Below, in pieces: positions 12,318 to 22,700 of a stretch of 64,000 bases of DNA. Under the pieces are notes generated by a model. It had not been told where the DNA came from, did no database searches, and saw only the letters and a program-made list of their open reading frames with translations. A program made the position numbers and the translations under genes. The first letter of the stretch is position 1. Every line of letters begins with the position of its first letter. Source of the stretch: Serripes groenlandicus (taxonomy: Eukaryota > Mollusca > Bivalvia > Cardiida > Cardiidae); assembly GCA_031761405.1 (NCBI GenBank), contig JASEVX010000008.1:45109317-45173316 (forward strand). The letters run 5' to 3'.

Positions 12318-12470
12318 CTTATTTGTGGCCCCTAGGTAAACAAACCAGTAATATGCAAGGAAATTTGCCTTGCTCAAGGACACTCCACTATGACAGCCGC
12401 GACGGAAGATCGAACCTTGGACGCCCGGTTTCCAATCTGCGGAGGTAACCATTCGACCACGGCGGATTCC
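12318..12470 (-). mobile_element. SINE-3 copy (tRNA head on minus strand)
   Basis: Minus-strand head GCCGTGGTCGAATGGTTACC is a type with a long variable arm (Leu/Ser-like), and GGTTCGATCTTCC is a decayed box B. The body contains GGAGTGTCCTTGAGCAAGGC and ends near ACTGGTTTGTTTACCTAGGG, matching the copy at 37479-37704. Confidence 0.75.
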
Positions 12471-13290
12471 CGCATCAAACGAATCGAAGGCATCAGACAA
12501 TAAATAGGGCTACAGCTTTAGTGTTTCACACGAGGTTACATTTATGGCTGATTTGTGTTGGTGACGGTGAGCTGGATTCTTAAATACATAGTTCCCCAAA
12601 ATATAATAATTACTTCCCCTGCAGACCATTTTGAAATGCTAATATGATGATCACTAGTAGCATCTATTAAATAAGTATGTTACAATTAGCAAACAAATAG
12701 AAGACAGAGTTAGACAACCATATTTCGGTATCGCGAGATATCAATTGTCCACGCCCCTCGTACGTAGAACACTATCAACCCCGATATCGCTACAGCAACA
12801 TAATATTCCCTTTTCATCAGATTATACTAGCTTATTGCTTTTAATCACGTTAGTACATGTAGGTGCATAAGCTATATTTTATTTGATCCTTCTATTTTCA
12901 ATACATAAGGAATTCGCATTTCAAAAAGGCAACTAGGGGAGGTAACTTTTGTTGTTCTGTAACTATTTATATTCGTAGTCTGGTACACGGCGTACTGTAG
13001 TAAATTAGTACGTCTGCGATGAACCAAATGGTGACTGGATTGGTCGACTCCAATTATATGTCGATATCGTATATATAGAACATTTTGAAAACTCTACATT
13101 GGAGCAATACAACTTGATATTTGGAATCAACAGATAAATACGCTACTTTCAGGTTTTCCAACACTGTTTTCAACTCTGTTCAATGATTATACTTTCATTT
13201 ATAAATATTGTTCGTTTAATTGCCTGCTTATTTCTATAACCGCCGCCTGCAGATGTGTTGCATGTGAGAAAGTGTTAAACAACATGTGCC
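12471..13290. other. No gene recognised
   Basis: AT-rich sequence without exon-like frames. A MITE-A right end lies near 13235-13278 (CGCCTGCAGATGTGTTG followed by GAGAAAGTGTTAA). Confidence 0.4.
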
Positions 13291-13321
13291 TGTGCTGTTG
13301 AGCACGAGATTCAAATATAAG

Positions 13322-14210
13322 TCTGCTAGGTTGGTACAGTTTACAATGTGAAAGTGACAAACGCAAACTAGCTTTCCTTCAACGACTGTGTAAAATGCCT
13401 ACGAACTGTCTCTCCAAGCAGATTTTCACTTATCGTCTGTTGTTTGTTTGTTTGGTTGTTTCAAACAAGTAAAAATACTGGACAAAAAGGTTTTATTCCT
13501 GATACGTTCAATCTATTGCAAAAATATGGTTTAACTGCATATATGAAGTCGAATCTTACTATTGGCGAATTCCCTGCAAAAGTTTCTTGGAAAAGGATAG
13601 TTTCCAGAGTCGTTGAAAGGAAGTTAGAATGCGAGCGTCAGGAAGAATGAACCTTCACCATGACTTCGACCGCTTTGTTTCCGTTCAAAAAAACAGCCTT
13701 CCATCATTATTTTGGTTATGTGAAAAAACGCGCAAAACTATGTATCATGCATCAAGTGCTATACAAATATTAGTAAGTAGCAAACACTTAAGAGAAACTG
13801 TCAGTCAGTGTGTGTACTGCCAAAATATGATCACAGATATCCAGGGACACTTCATATCCGAATGTGCCCATATCTCAATTGAACGGAATTTATTTTTTGA
13901 AAACATCAGTTTCCACTGTACTAATGACATGTTGCTCTTTGTGAGAAGATTTACTACCCAGAAAGAGCAATTTATCAGATATCTTCTTCACACTGATTTG
14001 CCAACAGTATTTAGTCTACCCGAATACAATCGAACCTGTTATGTTCAAATTGTGTATGCGATACATACATAATGTATTGAGAAATAGTTCTGTTTAGCTG
14101 TAAATATACCCAACGGATGGGCTTATGATATACACTTGTATGTATATGCAAATATATATGTATGTGTATGTCTGTGTACTCATGTGTACGTGTGTGTATG
14201 TATGTGTACT

Positions 14211-14268
<58 letters not shown>

Positions 14269-14870
14269 CGTGTGTATGTATGTATATGTATATGTGTTAA
14301 TGTATATATATATATATATATATATTCTTCTTCACCCTCTGTCTTTCATCTGTTTTGATTTCTCATTCTCTCTATCTAGAGACAAACATATTCTACCCTT
14401 CCTCTCATCTGTCTGTCAGTTATGTCTTCTCATTTGTACATTTACTATTACCCTTCAGAGCACTTCATATTTCGTTTCGATGAGGTGCTCCCCAGGGATA
14501 TCTAGGAATATGTCTTGCGAACAATGAAGACATTCGAGCAGAATATCCAGAGTTTTCACATAAACTTACTCTGTTTTTGTTTTGCTTGCAGCGTGAATGA
14601 ATGTTATTGTACTCATTGTATATATTCGTGTCTATTCACACACGCGTATGCACATGTGAATTGCCTCATAAGTACATTTCTCTGTACAAGTATTGATGTA
14701 TAAGTGCTTTTTCAATTAACTTTACGAAATGAATGATGTTTGTGTAAATGTGTTAACTATTCAATGTTTGTCATTTTTGTTTCAATGTTTGTGGCAACGT
14801 TCTCTGTCAACTTTGTATTGTTTCTTTGTACTATCTTCGGTGATCGGAGGAAATAAAGTATATATAATAA
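13322..14870 (+). pseudogene. 5'-truncated LINE (reverse-transcriptase C-terminus) with 31-bp TSD
   Basis: Coding similarity begins right at the upstream target-site duplication with a frame reading LLGWYSLQCESDKRKLAFLQ, typical of the region after the reverse transcriptase in many non-LTR elements. It changes frame near 13440 (GFIPDTFNLLQKYGL) and again near 13630. It then runs to TAA at 14072 through a zinc-knuckle-like CVYCQNMITDIQGHFISEC, the usual C-terminus of such ORF2 proteins. A 3' UTR follows to GGAGGAAATAAAGTATATA. TGTGCTGTTGAGCACGAGAT is part of a 31-bp direct repeat at 13291-13321 and 14871-14901 that differs at one base. The element is dead: 5'-truncated and at least twice frameshifted. 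The LINE clade is not assigned. Confidence 0.82.
14195..14325. repeat. Compound microsatellite (TG/TA/GA)
   Basis: (TATG)n, (TA)n, (GA)n and again (TA)n runs inside the LINE 3' UTR. Open frames at 14125-14527 owe their length to this simple repeat. Confidence 0.95.
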
Positions 14871-14901
14871 TGTGCTGTTGAGCACGAGATTAAAATATAA
14901 G

Positions 14902-15427
14902 CGATTAACATAGACGATGACCAGAGTTTATACTCATGTACTTGTAGTTTTATTTTTAGAGTCTTTCGTCTTCCATTAATTGGTTAATTGGTCTTTGTGG
15001 AAAGGTTATTAGTTGCCTACGAAGTTTCTGGTGTGAGAAAGCCAGGAAACACACGTTAAACAAACCGGTCCCCGTAATATAACGAGATACTGTTGAAAAC
15101 GGTAATAAACTCCAAGCAATCCAGTATATGCACGAATTGATCGAAAATCAAGGGTTTTAAGTAGCAGGAATTCAACAGGATAAGGGTAGAAACTTGTTCA
15201 CAAATGCAATCCGATTGCAAAGAATAACACGGTCGTCAAGGGTAACCGTTAGACTGTATTCAGAAATGTGTGTGATTGAAACGCTCATCGCCCTATACAT
15301 CTTGAATGAAATGATGAAATCGAGTTATCTAACGTTGGATACCGCCTTGAAATATTCGTAACCCTTTTACTTATATCTTTACTTCTTAAAATCATCTGCT
15401 TCAAGCACACCTTAGGACAATCATCAA

Positions 15428-15429
<2 letters not shown>
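14902..15429. other. No gene; decayed SINE tail
   Basis: About 15000-15120 has AAGTTTCTGGTGTGAGAAAG and AACGAGATACTGTTGAAAAC, remnants of a SINE-2-like body in the plus orientation without a tRNA head. Nothing else is recognised. Confidence 0.45.

Positions 15430-15464
<35 letters not shown>
15430..15464. repeat. (TA)n microsatellite
   Basis: About 17 uninterrupted AT dinucleotides. Confidence 0.97.
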
Positions 15465-15466
<2 letters not shown>

Positions 15467-15670
15467 AAAAAGCATGAGTACGATTTTCAGAATGAGAAGA
15501 AACATGATGAGAAATGAAGAAATAGCTCCATTCAAATAGTGTCTGCATCATTAGCGAAGTGACTAACTATATCCGCTTGAGGCTGTTAAGAGACTATTAA
15601 GAGAGCGGAAACTGGGATTTGAGTCCAGATTTGGTAGTTACGACAAGTCCCTTTTATATTTAATAAAAAC

Positions 15671-15900
15671 CGCCTCGGTGGTGTCGTTGGTAGAGCGTCC
15701 GCATCGGGTGCGAGGGATCGCGGGTTCGATCCCCGGTCGGGTCATACCAAATACTTTAAAAATAGTAGTAATAGCGGCCCTTTTTGGCGCTAAGGGTTGC
15801 GGGGTTAGCATAACGACTGACTAGCTGGTGTCAGGATAAATAGACCAGTAGTAATGGTAACCTACCCAGGAAACACCGTGATATAACTGAAAACTTGTTG
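15671..15900 (+). mobile_element. SINE-1 copy
   Basis: The tRNA-like head CGCCTCGGTGGTGTCGTTGG with GGGTTCGATCCCC (box B) is followed by a body containing GGCGCTAAGGGTTGCGGGGT and CCCAGGAAACACCGTGATAT. The family is defined by the better copies at 16421 and 18402; the 3' end here is decayed. Confidence 0.85.
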
Positions 15901-16048
15901 AAACATTGTGACCAAATACTCCCTTCGCGTCGCTGTTTTAAACCGTAACCTATAATGAAACATTCATCTATTAGATATTGTAACGGGATTATAACTAGTT
16001 TTGCCTTCGATGTCGCCTAGTGCAGATTTGTTCTATGTGGGAATGTTT

Positions 16049-16275
16049 TAACCCTTTCCCTCATATAGACGCTTTCTGACGCCCTGCAGCAGACGGCTTT
16101 TTGAAAACATAGTGACAAAAGAAGAAATTGCACAAAACGTGCAATTTCTCCTTTTGACACAATGTTTTCCACTTTTGGTCATAGGTTATCCATTCAATTA
16201 TAGAGATTTTCTATTTTTTGACAAAATATGTTCAAAGTCGTCTACTTCAGAATTGTCGTATGAGGGAAAGGGTTA
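16049..16275. mobile_element. MITE-A copy, full length
   Basis: Termini TTAACCCTTTCCCTCATA and TATGAGGGAAAGGGTTAA are intact, with inner CTGCAGCAGACGGC and a central stem AAGAAATTGCAC/GTGCAATTTCT. Very similar to 1114-1336, so the two are probably recent copies. Confidence 0.88.
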
Positions 16276-16420
16276 AGAGGGCTACTCATTGTGTTAACCT
16301 TTACGTTATTTATCGGCTGATTTAATTGTTTGGTGTTGTAATCCGCTTTCAACTATTTGTATAGTTATAGCACGGCGTATCCTGGCTAAATTACAATTCA
16401 CTTTTGTGTTTAATAAACAC

Positions 16421-16665
16421 CGCCTCGGTGGTGTAGTTGGTTGATCGTCCGCATCGGGTGCGGGAGGCCGCAGGATCGATCCCCGGCCGGGTCATGCCAA
16501 AAAATGGTAGTAATAGCTTCCTTTCTTGGAGCTAAGGGTTGCGAGGGTAGCATTACACCTGACTGACTGGTGTCAGGATACATGGACCAGTAGTACTGGT
16601 AACTTACCGAGGAAACACCCGGAAATAACTGAAAAATTGTTGAAAGCGGCGTAAAACACTAAACA
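16421..16665 (+). mobile_element. SINE-1 copy
   Basis: Head CGCCTCGGTGGTGTAGTTGG, box B-like GGATCGATCCCC, body with TGACTGGTGTCAGGATACAT and tail GAAAGCGGCGTAAAACACTA. Confidence 0.87.
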
Positions 16666-16669
16666 ATCA

Positions 16670-17348
16670 ATCTGTTAATACACATGTAAATTGATGTATG
16701 TGAATACAGTCATTCATCTGCTATTGGCTTGACGAGGTTTCCTAACCACCATACATGTTGCTAATTAATCACTTATATTATCAATTTTAACCAATTGGGA
16801 ACAGGTGACGATACTATGCAACTGTATGGGTCGAGCAACCAACGATCTAATTTCGGATGTTTTTTTAAATTGTTGGCAGTAATAAGTACATATTATAAAA
16901 CAAGTAAAGATGTCAGACTTGTCAGATGTTATTTCATCGCAATTGGCTTATACCTGTACATCTTACATGTAGTCGAACAGTGAAGGTTCTGTGATATGTG
17001 CTTCTGGTCACACTCTCCTGAGACCTGACTGTTTTCACATACAGAGCGTGATTAATATGAACTGAAAGATAGTTTGGAAAATGAATTAGTTTAATTCACA
17101 TTTTCAACAAAAACCTCTTCGCATATTGCAGCTCGTTTGTAAATAGATCCGCTAAGCAGTATGTCATTTAAGCGTTGTAACATGGATACTGATAGTTAAA
17201 GTGTACTTTTCTCTATTCTAAAAGTATACTTATGAGTTATCGTTGCCTCCAATTCAATGACGAATGATTGATCGTAGGCTTGGAAAGGGCCGCGTGTCTC
17301 GTGCGTTTACTTGTCATGTCAATTACACAGTTAATAGGGAACACCTGT
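16670..17348. other. No gene recognised
   Basis: AT-rich. A 62-codon plus frame at 16795-16983 has no splice or domain support. Confidence 0.4.
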
Positions 17349-17690
17349 ACTGTCTTATGATGACTTGTTTGATTATATACGGTAGATATTTCATTATATG
17401 CAGTAGATAGTTCATTATGTGTGGTACTTTTTTCTTTATATGCTGTACTTTATTGGTTATATGTAGTGCAACTCTTCTTAAATGTTGGTGGTACTGTCTT
17501 TATATGCAGTGCATTCTAATTTGTGTGCGGTACAAAGACCAATATATGCAGTAGATTTGTTATTGTGAATAAGAATAGTTGCACTACATATATTCAATAC
17601 AGTACAGCATATAAAGAAAAAAGTACAACACATAATGAAATATCTACTGCATGTAATGTAATATCTACCGTATATAAGCAAATAAGACAG
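17349..17690. repeat. Large imperfect inverted repeat (foldback)
   Basis: The left arm (17349-17479) starts CTGTCTTATGATGACTTG and runs through ATATACGGTAGATATTTCAT. The right arm (17571-17690) is its approximate reverse complement, ending TATATAAGCAAATAAGACAG. The loop is about 90 bp. Arms are about 120-130 bp; it may be a foldback transposon or a snap-back duplication. Confidence 0.8.
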
Positions 17691-18401
17691 TAAAGGCGTT
17701 CCATATACATCGTTACAGGTACACTACTGATAATATATCGGGACTCCACTTTGTTAAAAGTTTTACAAATATTCACATCGAAATGAAACAAGTCTAAGGA
17801 ACTCGTGTAGAAACACTTATGGTATCTGTTTAATGCAATATACGTATACATATCATTCAATCATGGAATTTAAAATGTTGAAAACAAAGTCCTTTTTTTT
17901 TAAAATTTAATACTAAAGACAATATACAATGTTATACCAAAGGTGCGATAGAAGATAAAATAACAATATAAAATATGTAAAAATATGGATAATATGTATA
18001 CGGACACATTACATCATCTGATATTGCAATATACATAAACATGTCTCTTTATGGCACATCATCTTACTCTAGATCTTAAAAGAATGTACATATATCATAT
18101 GATCTTTGCCATTCCAGAATTAGGTATTTCACTTAGGTACCGCTTTATGATATCTTATTTTCATTTTTTGTTCATTGAATATGCCACTCTAGACCTATAT
18201 AGTGCCTGCTGTTTTAATAAATGCAAGGACAGTCAGTCTTTTATTGAAAAATGAATATCAAGCTTTCCGTTGTTTGTGATGTGTTGCTTATTACTCAACA
18301 CTCGTCTTTTATCACCGTTACCGAACACTGTGGGTCAAGATCAACCTGCACATTTGTGCGGTCTTATACTGGTATGCACAGCTCGCTCTTCAGTGATTAA
18401 T
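17691..18401. other. No gene recognised
   Basis: AT-rich, no supported exon. A 67-codon plus frame at 18051-18254 lacks splice context and any recognisable motif. Confidence 0.4.
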
Positions 18402-18668
18402 CGCCTCGGTGGTGTAGTGGTAAGGTGTCCGATTCGGATGCAGGAGGTCGTGGGTTCGATCGCTGGCCGGGTCATACGAAATACTTTATTATGGTAGTAA
18501 TAGCTTCCCTCCTTGGCGCTCAGGGTTACGGGGTTAGCATAACGACTGACTGGCTGGCGTCAGGATAAATGAACCAGTAGTACTGGTATGACCCATGAAA
18601 CGCCGTGATATAACTGAGACATTCTTGAAAGCGGCGTAAAACACCAAGCAATTAATCAATTAATCAAT
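18402..18668 (+). mobile_element. SINE-1 copy, near full length
   Basis: Head CGCCTCGGTGGTGTAGTGGT, box B GGGTTCGATCGCT, body GGTAGTAATAGCTTCCCTCC and CTGGCGTCAGGATAAATGAA, tail GAAAGCGGCGTAAAACACCA followed by (ATTAATCA)n. The simple tail suits a retroposed element. Confidence 0.87.
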
Positions 18669-18677
18669 CTTCAGTTA

Positions 18678-18783
18678 TTTATTCTCAGCAATGTGTTAGA
18701 ACTTAATTAAAGTAAAAATAAATAGGAGTTACCAGCTTCGGTAATTCAACAACATAATGATTTAAAAGCTTATGTGATTTATT
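18678..18783 (-). promoter_or_regulatory. Candidate polyadenylation signals for the large mucin gene
   Basis: AATAAA on the minus strand occurs at 18778-18783 and 18678-18683, about 0.75 and 0.85 kb downstream of the TAA at 19537. These are position-based candidates only; AT-rich DNA gives such hexamers by chance. Confidence 0.25.
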
Positions 18784-18835
18784 CCGGGATACATGCGCAT
18801 GGTCTTCTGGGGATGATACGTCGCACGTTGCAGGA

Positions 18836-19560
18836 TGTTATCGACAGCAATTAATGACCGAGTGAAATGTTATCAGCAATGACATACAGATTATAGTTAA
18901 AATACAAGGATGCTATCGAGAACAATCAATGACCGTCCACCTCCATTTACCGAGTGCAAAATAAAAACAGGATAATGAAGCTGACAACACTAAGTACTTA
19001 GTGAAGTTAAGCAATACCGATAAGTCATGAAACAGAGTGAATTTTAAACACAAGGATGTAATTGACAGAAATTAATGACCGAGTGAAATGTTATCAACAA
19101 TGACATACAGAGTGAAGTTAAAAAACAAGAATGTTATCGACAACAATATCACTTATCGACAAAATCCATTTTAACAGTGCAAAAGAAAAATACAGGAATA
19201 ATGATGTTGACAATACGTAGTACCTAGTTATTTAAACAAAATAATGTTATTGACAGAAATTAACGACCAAGTGAAATGTTCTCAACAAAGACATACAGAG
19301 TGAAGTTAGAATACATGAATATTATAGACAGCACTATAGGACCGGGTGAAGTTTAAACATAATGATGTTATCGACAACACTCAATGACCGAGTTAAGTTA
19401 AACGGCATGAATGATATTAGCAATGAAATGCCGAGTGAAGTTTAAACTTAAGGATGTTATCAAGAACGTATAAGTACACAGTTAAATGATATATACAGGA
19501 CTGTTATCATCGACAACATCCACGCACCGAGTGAAGTTAGAATTCAGGAATTAACTTATC
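18836..19560. repeat. Degenerate minisatellite spanning the mucin gene's stop codon
   Basis: Diverged units contain GATGTTATCGACAACAATCA, ACCGAGTGAAGTTA and AATACAAGGATG-like segments, about 45-75 bp each. The last unit on the right (about 19520-19560) includes the final codons and stop of the gene, read from the minus strand. Confidence 0.75.
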
Positions 19561-19703
19561 GACAACATGTTCACAAATAGTTGACGTTGAATTATAACAC
19601 GTGTCTTTTGGACACGTGACAACATCCTGGTTAACACAGTCTATGAAGTTACAGGTGTCAAAAGGATGTCGGATGAACGTTGTGGAATTATCGCACAAAG
19701 ATG
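19537..19703 (-). CDS. Last exon: CBM14-like (peritrophin-A type) chitin-binding domain
   Basis: Starts after TCTTTTCAG in phase 1 and ends at TAA. The 55 residues hold six cysteines in the order of type-2 chitin-binding domains: C-x13-C-x4-C-x7-C-x4-C-x7-C, with HPFDTCNFIDC and VVTCPKDTCYN matching the usual '..DtC..y..C....v..CP.gt.yn' core. It is short for the family but complete in cysteines, and the missing aromatic at one core position makes actual chitin binding uncertain. The last dozen codons overlap the minisatellite at 18836-19560. Confidence 0.75.
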
Positions 19704-22700
19704 CTGAAAAGAAACGAAAAGTACGATATAAAGTCACTGAAACATATCAGCATAAATAATTGCACATTCTTATTCAGTTCATCCTATTATCGCTGTTATT
19801 ACGGCATAACGAATACTTCATTGAAATATACAATATGCCGAAAGTCGCTTAACTGAACAACGACAATCATTGAATTAGATCAACACAACGGGACCAAGCA
19901 GCAATGCGTTCAGTAATTCACCAAACAAATAACAGAAACTATACACTGACTTTAATTTAATGAGTGGATTGGGAACTGCCAGCAAGTCCACCAATCAAAT
20001 GACAGCAAATGTAGACCAGCTTTAATTTAGTTAGTAGCAACTGTGAGCAAAACCACCAATCAAATAACAACAACTATAACACTAGATTCAATTTTATTGG
20101 TGGATTGGCAACTGTGAGCAAATCCACCAATCAAATAACAGCAACTTTAAACCAGCTTTTATTTAATTGGTAGATAAGCAACTGTGAGCAAAAACCACCA
20201 ATCAAATAAGAGCAAGTATAACCTAGCTTTAATTATATTGGTTGATTGGCAACTGTAACCTGACAGACACTTACACTGAACACAGGGTTAGTATAGTCTG
20301 TGTAAACTGAACTGTGGCATGATGCATACTTAACAATGTCAGTTAACATAAACTGTATAGAGTTCCCTGAAGAACAAAAACCGGCAACTTTATTCCCACA
20401 GTGCACTTAACAGCAAGAATACGGAGCTCATGCTCTAAAGGCGGTGTGAATTATAAATAGATAATTATACCTTCCCAGTAAAAAAGCGAAATAGTGCGTA
20501 CAATCCCTTAAATCACTCATATACGTGTCGACTTTGATAGCTGCCTTACTTATGTAAACATCCAACAGCATTTTTGTCTTTGTCGTTGCCGTGATGCACT
20601 TGTTAGCGAGGGTTATTTTAAACCGGGCGTTTAGATCTCGATGCCAGCTCACGTCGGCCATGTTGGAGTACCATTGGCCAAGGTAATTCTTTTTATCCCG
20701 GTGCACCCAGGATCATAATAAGGTGTTACATCAACGTGATGTAACTGAAATACTGCTGAAAACGGCTGAACCCTAATTTAACAAACTCTTAAAAAGAAAG
20801 GAATTCAAAAGTCTACCTGGTATAACGTTAATTGTTTCCGTGTTGGAGAAGACGATGCCATCTTGGTTCAAAATGGCCGGCGTGTCCACCACCCCGCATC
20901 GTATTGAAGTGGTATTAACATCTATTGTCTCATTTAAAAAGTCTGTAACAGCATTAAAAATAGGGCACAATTATTAAACATTATCCAAATTTTAATGAAA
21001 TAGTTCGATAACAGGATATTTATTAACCCTTTCCCACATACCACAAATCTGCAGCAGACGACTTTGAACATATTTTGTCAACAAATAGAAAACCTCTATA
21101 ATTGAATGGATAATCTATGACTAAAAGTGGAAGACATTGTGGCAGAAGGAGAAATTGCTCGTTTTGAGCAATTTCTTCTTTTGTAACTATGTTTTCAAAA
21201 AAGCGGAAAGCGTTTTTTCTGCGTTCTTTAGGTTTATAAAGGGAGACAATTATGTTTTTTTTTAGTTTCTTCATTATTTACTTAAAGAGTTGTTTCCCTT
21301 CTGTCAGCATTTTATATGAACAATATAATTTGCTTTTATATCCCCTTTTCCTTAAATTCTCTGATAAACGACCATTACTCTCTACGAATAAATGGCAATC
21401 TATGAAACATACACTTTAGACCACTCTCGATCATTTTAGATCGGAGACAACTTGCGCATCTCCACAGATTGATCCAGCACTGCATTTTACATAAATTAGT
21501 CAACGTATTTTTACACAAATGTCTATTGGAAAATAGAAGAAATGTACAAACATGTCTATATCTACATTTGCCATTAACACACTAACGTTGATTTTCATTT
21601 AGCTGGGCTTGGGTTTACATTACTTTAGATTCGAATTCAATATGTGACAATTTATGAGCCGGCCAATGGGAAAATGTACGCGTTGTCATTTCATAACAGG
21701 GGTGGTTCAGATCATTATGTACACCTGATCCGTCCTAGCAGGATCTTGACAAGTTGATAGAAGTTTCAAACAAGTTTATGAAAGAAATACGTGAACAGTG
21801 TAGATCCAGATCTGACTGAATATTTGATTCTCAATGGTAAGAATAATGTGCACTAAATAAAAAATAAAAATATTAAGTATAATTCAAGCAACCATTCGAA
21901 CATATTTAAAATTCAATCCCATGTCTATTTACGTACATGCTATATAGTGACATAATTAAGGTGCTGGATAGAAGTAAAGGAAACTGTAACATTATAGTTA
22001 CCCCTAAAACTAGCTTGAACGACCTTTCTGCAAGGAGCTGCTACCGTAATATTCTGCATATCGGGGGTGGTCATAAACGTGTTATAGCGAGTTTCCAGTG
22101 GGTATCGAACCTGCATGAACAGCCTGCCGTGTGGATATCCGAGACTAGCCACGCAATATGGATCTACAAGCGCTCCTCCTTCAAACAGATCTTCTGGTAT
22201 CACAACCTGGGCGACAGGGACATCTGAAAACGCAAACAAATGTATAGCTGATTCAATAGTATAGGGACACTCACAAAGCGAAATTAAAAGCCACAACAGC
22301 ACGTTGAGCTATCTTCTGTCACAGAGATTTTACCGTTTCCCACGTATAGACGCATTTTGACTACTCTGCAGCAGGCTATATGTGAAAACAACGTGATACA
22401 GTTATACATTGCTCATGATGACCTATATCTATTTTTGCCACACCGTTTTTAACTATTTTCAGTAATTTAATTTGTTTTCCCATAGTTTTGCCTACGTGTT
22501 TTTAAAGCCGTCTGCTGAATTTTTCAGGTAGGTACGGAAACGTTTAAAACTCAAGTATAAACCTCTGAATTTGTAATGTGTAATGGGTTTTTTATGGAAA
22601 TAATAGTATAAGTTATCCTATAATTTGAAGAGATTTGTGTTTTATGCGTATCCTTACACACCAAAAGCAGTTATATATTATTTGTGGATTTTTTTTTTAA

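Noticed and set aside
14125..14527. Tyr/Val-rich plus frames
   Set aside because: Microsatellite translation within the LINE 3' UTR.
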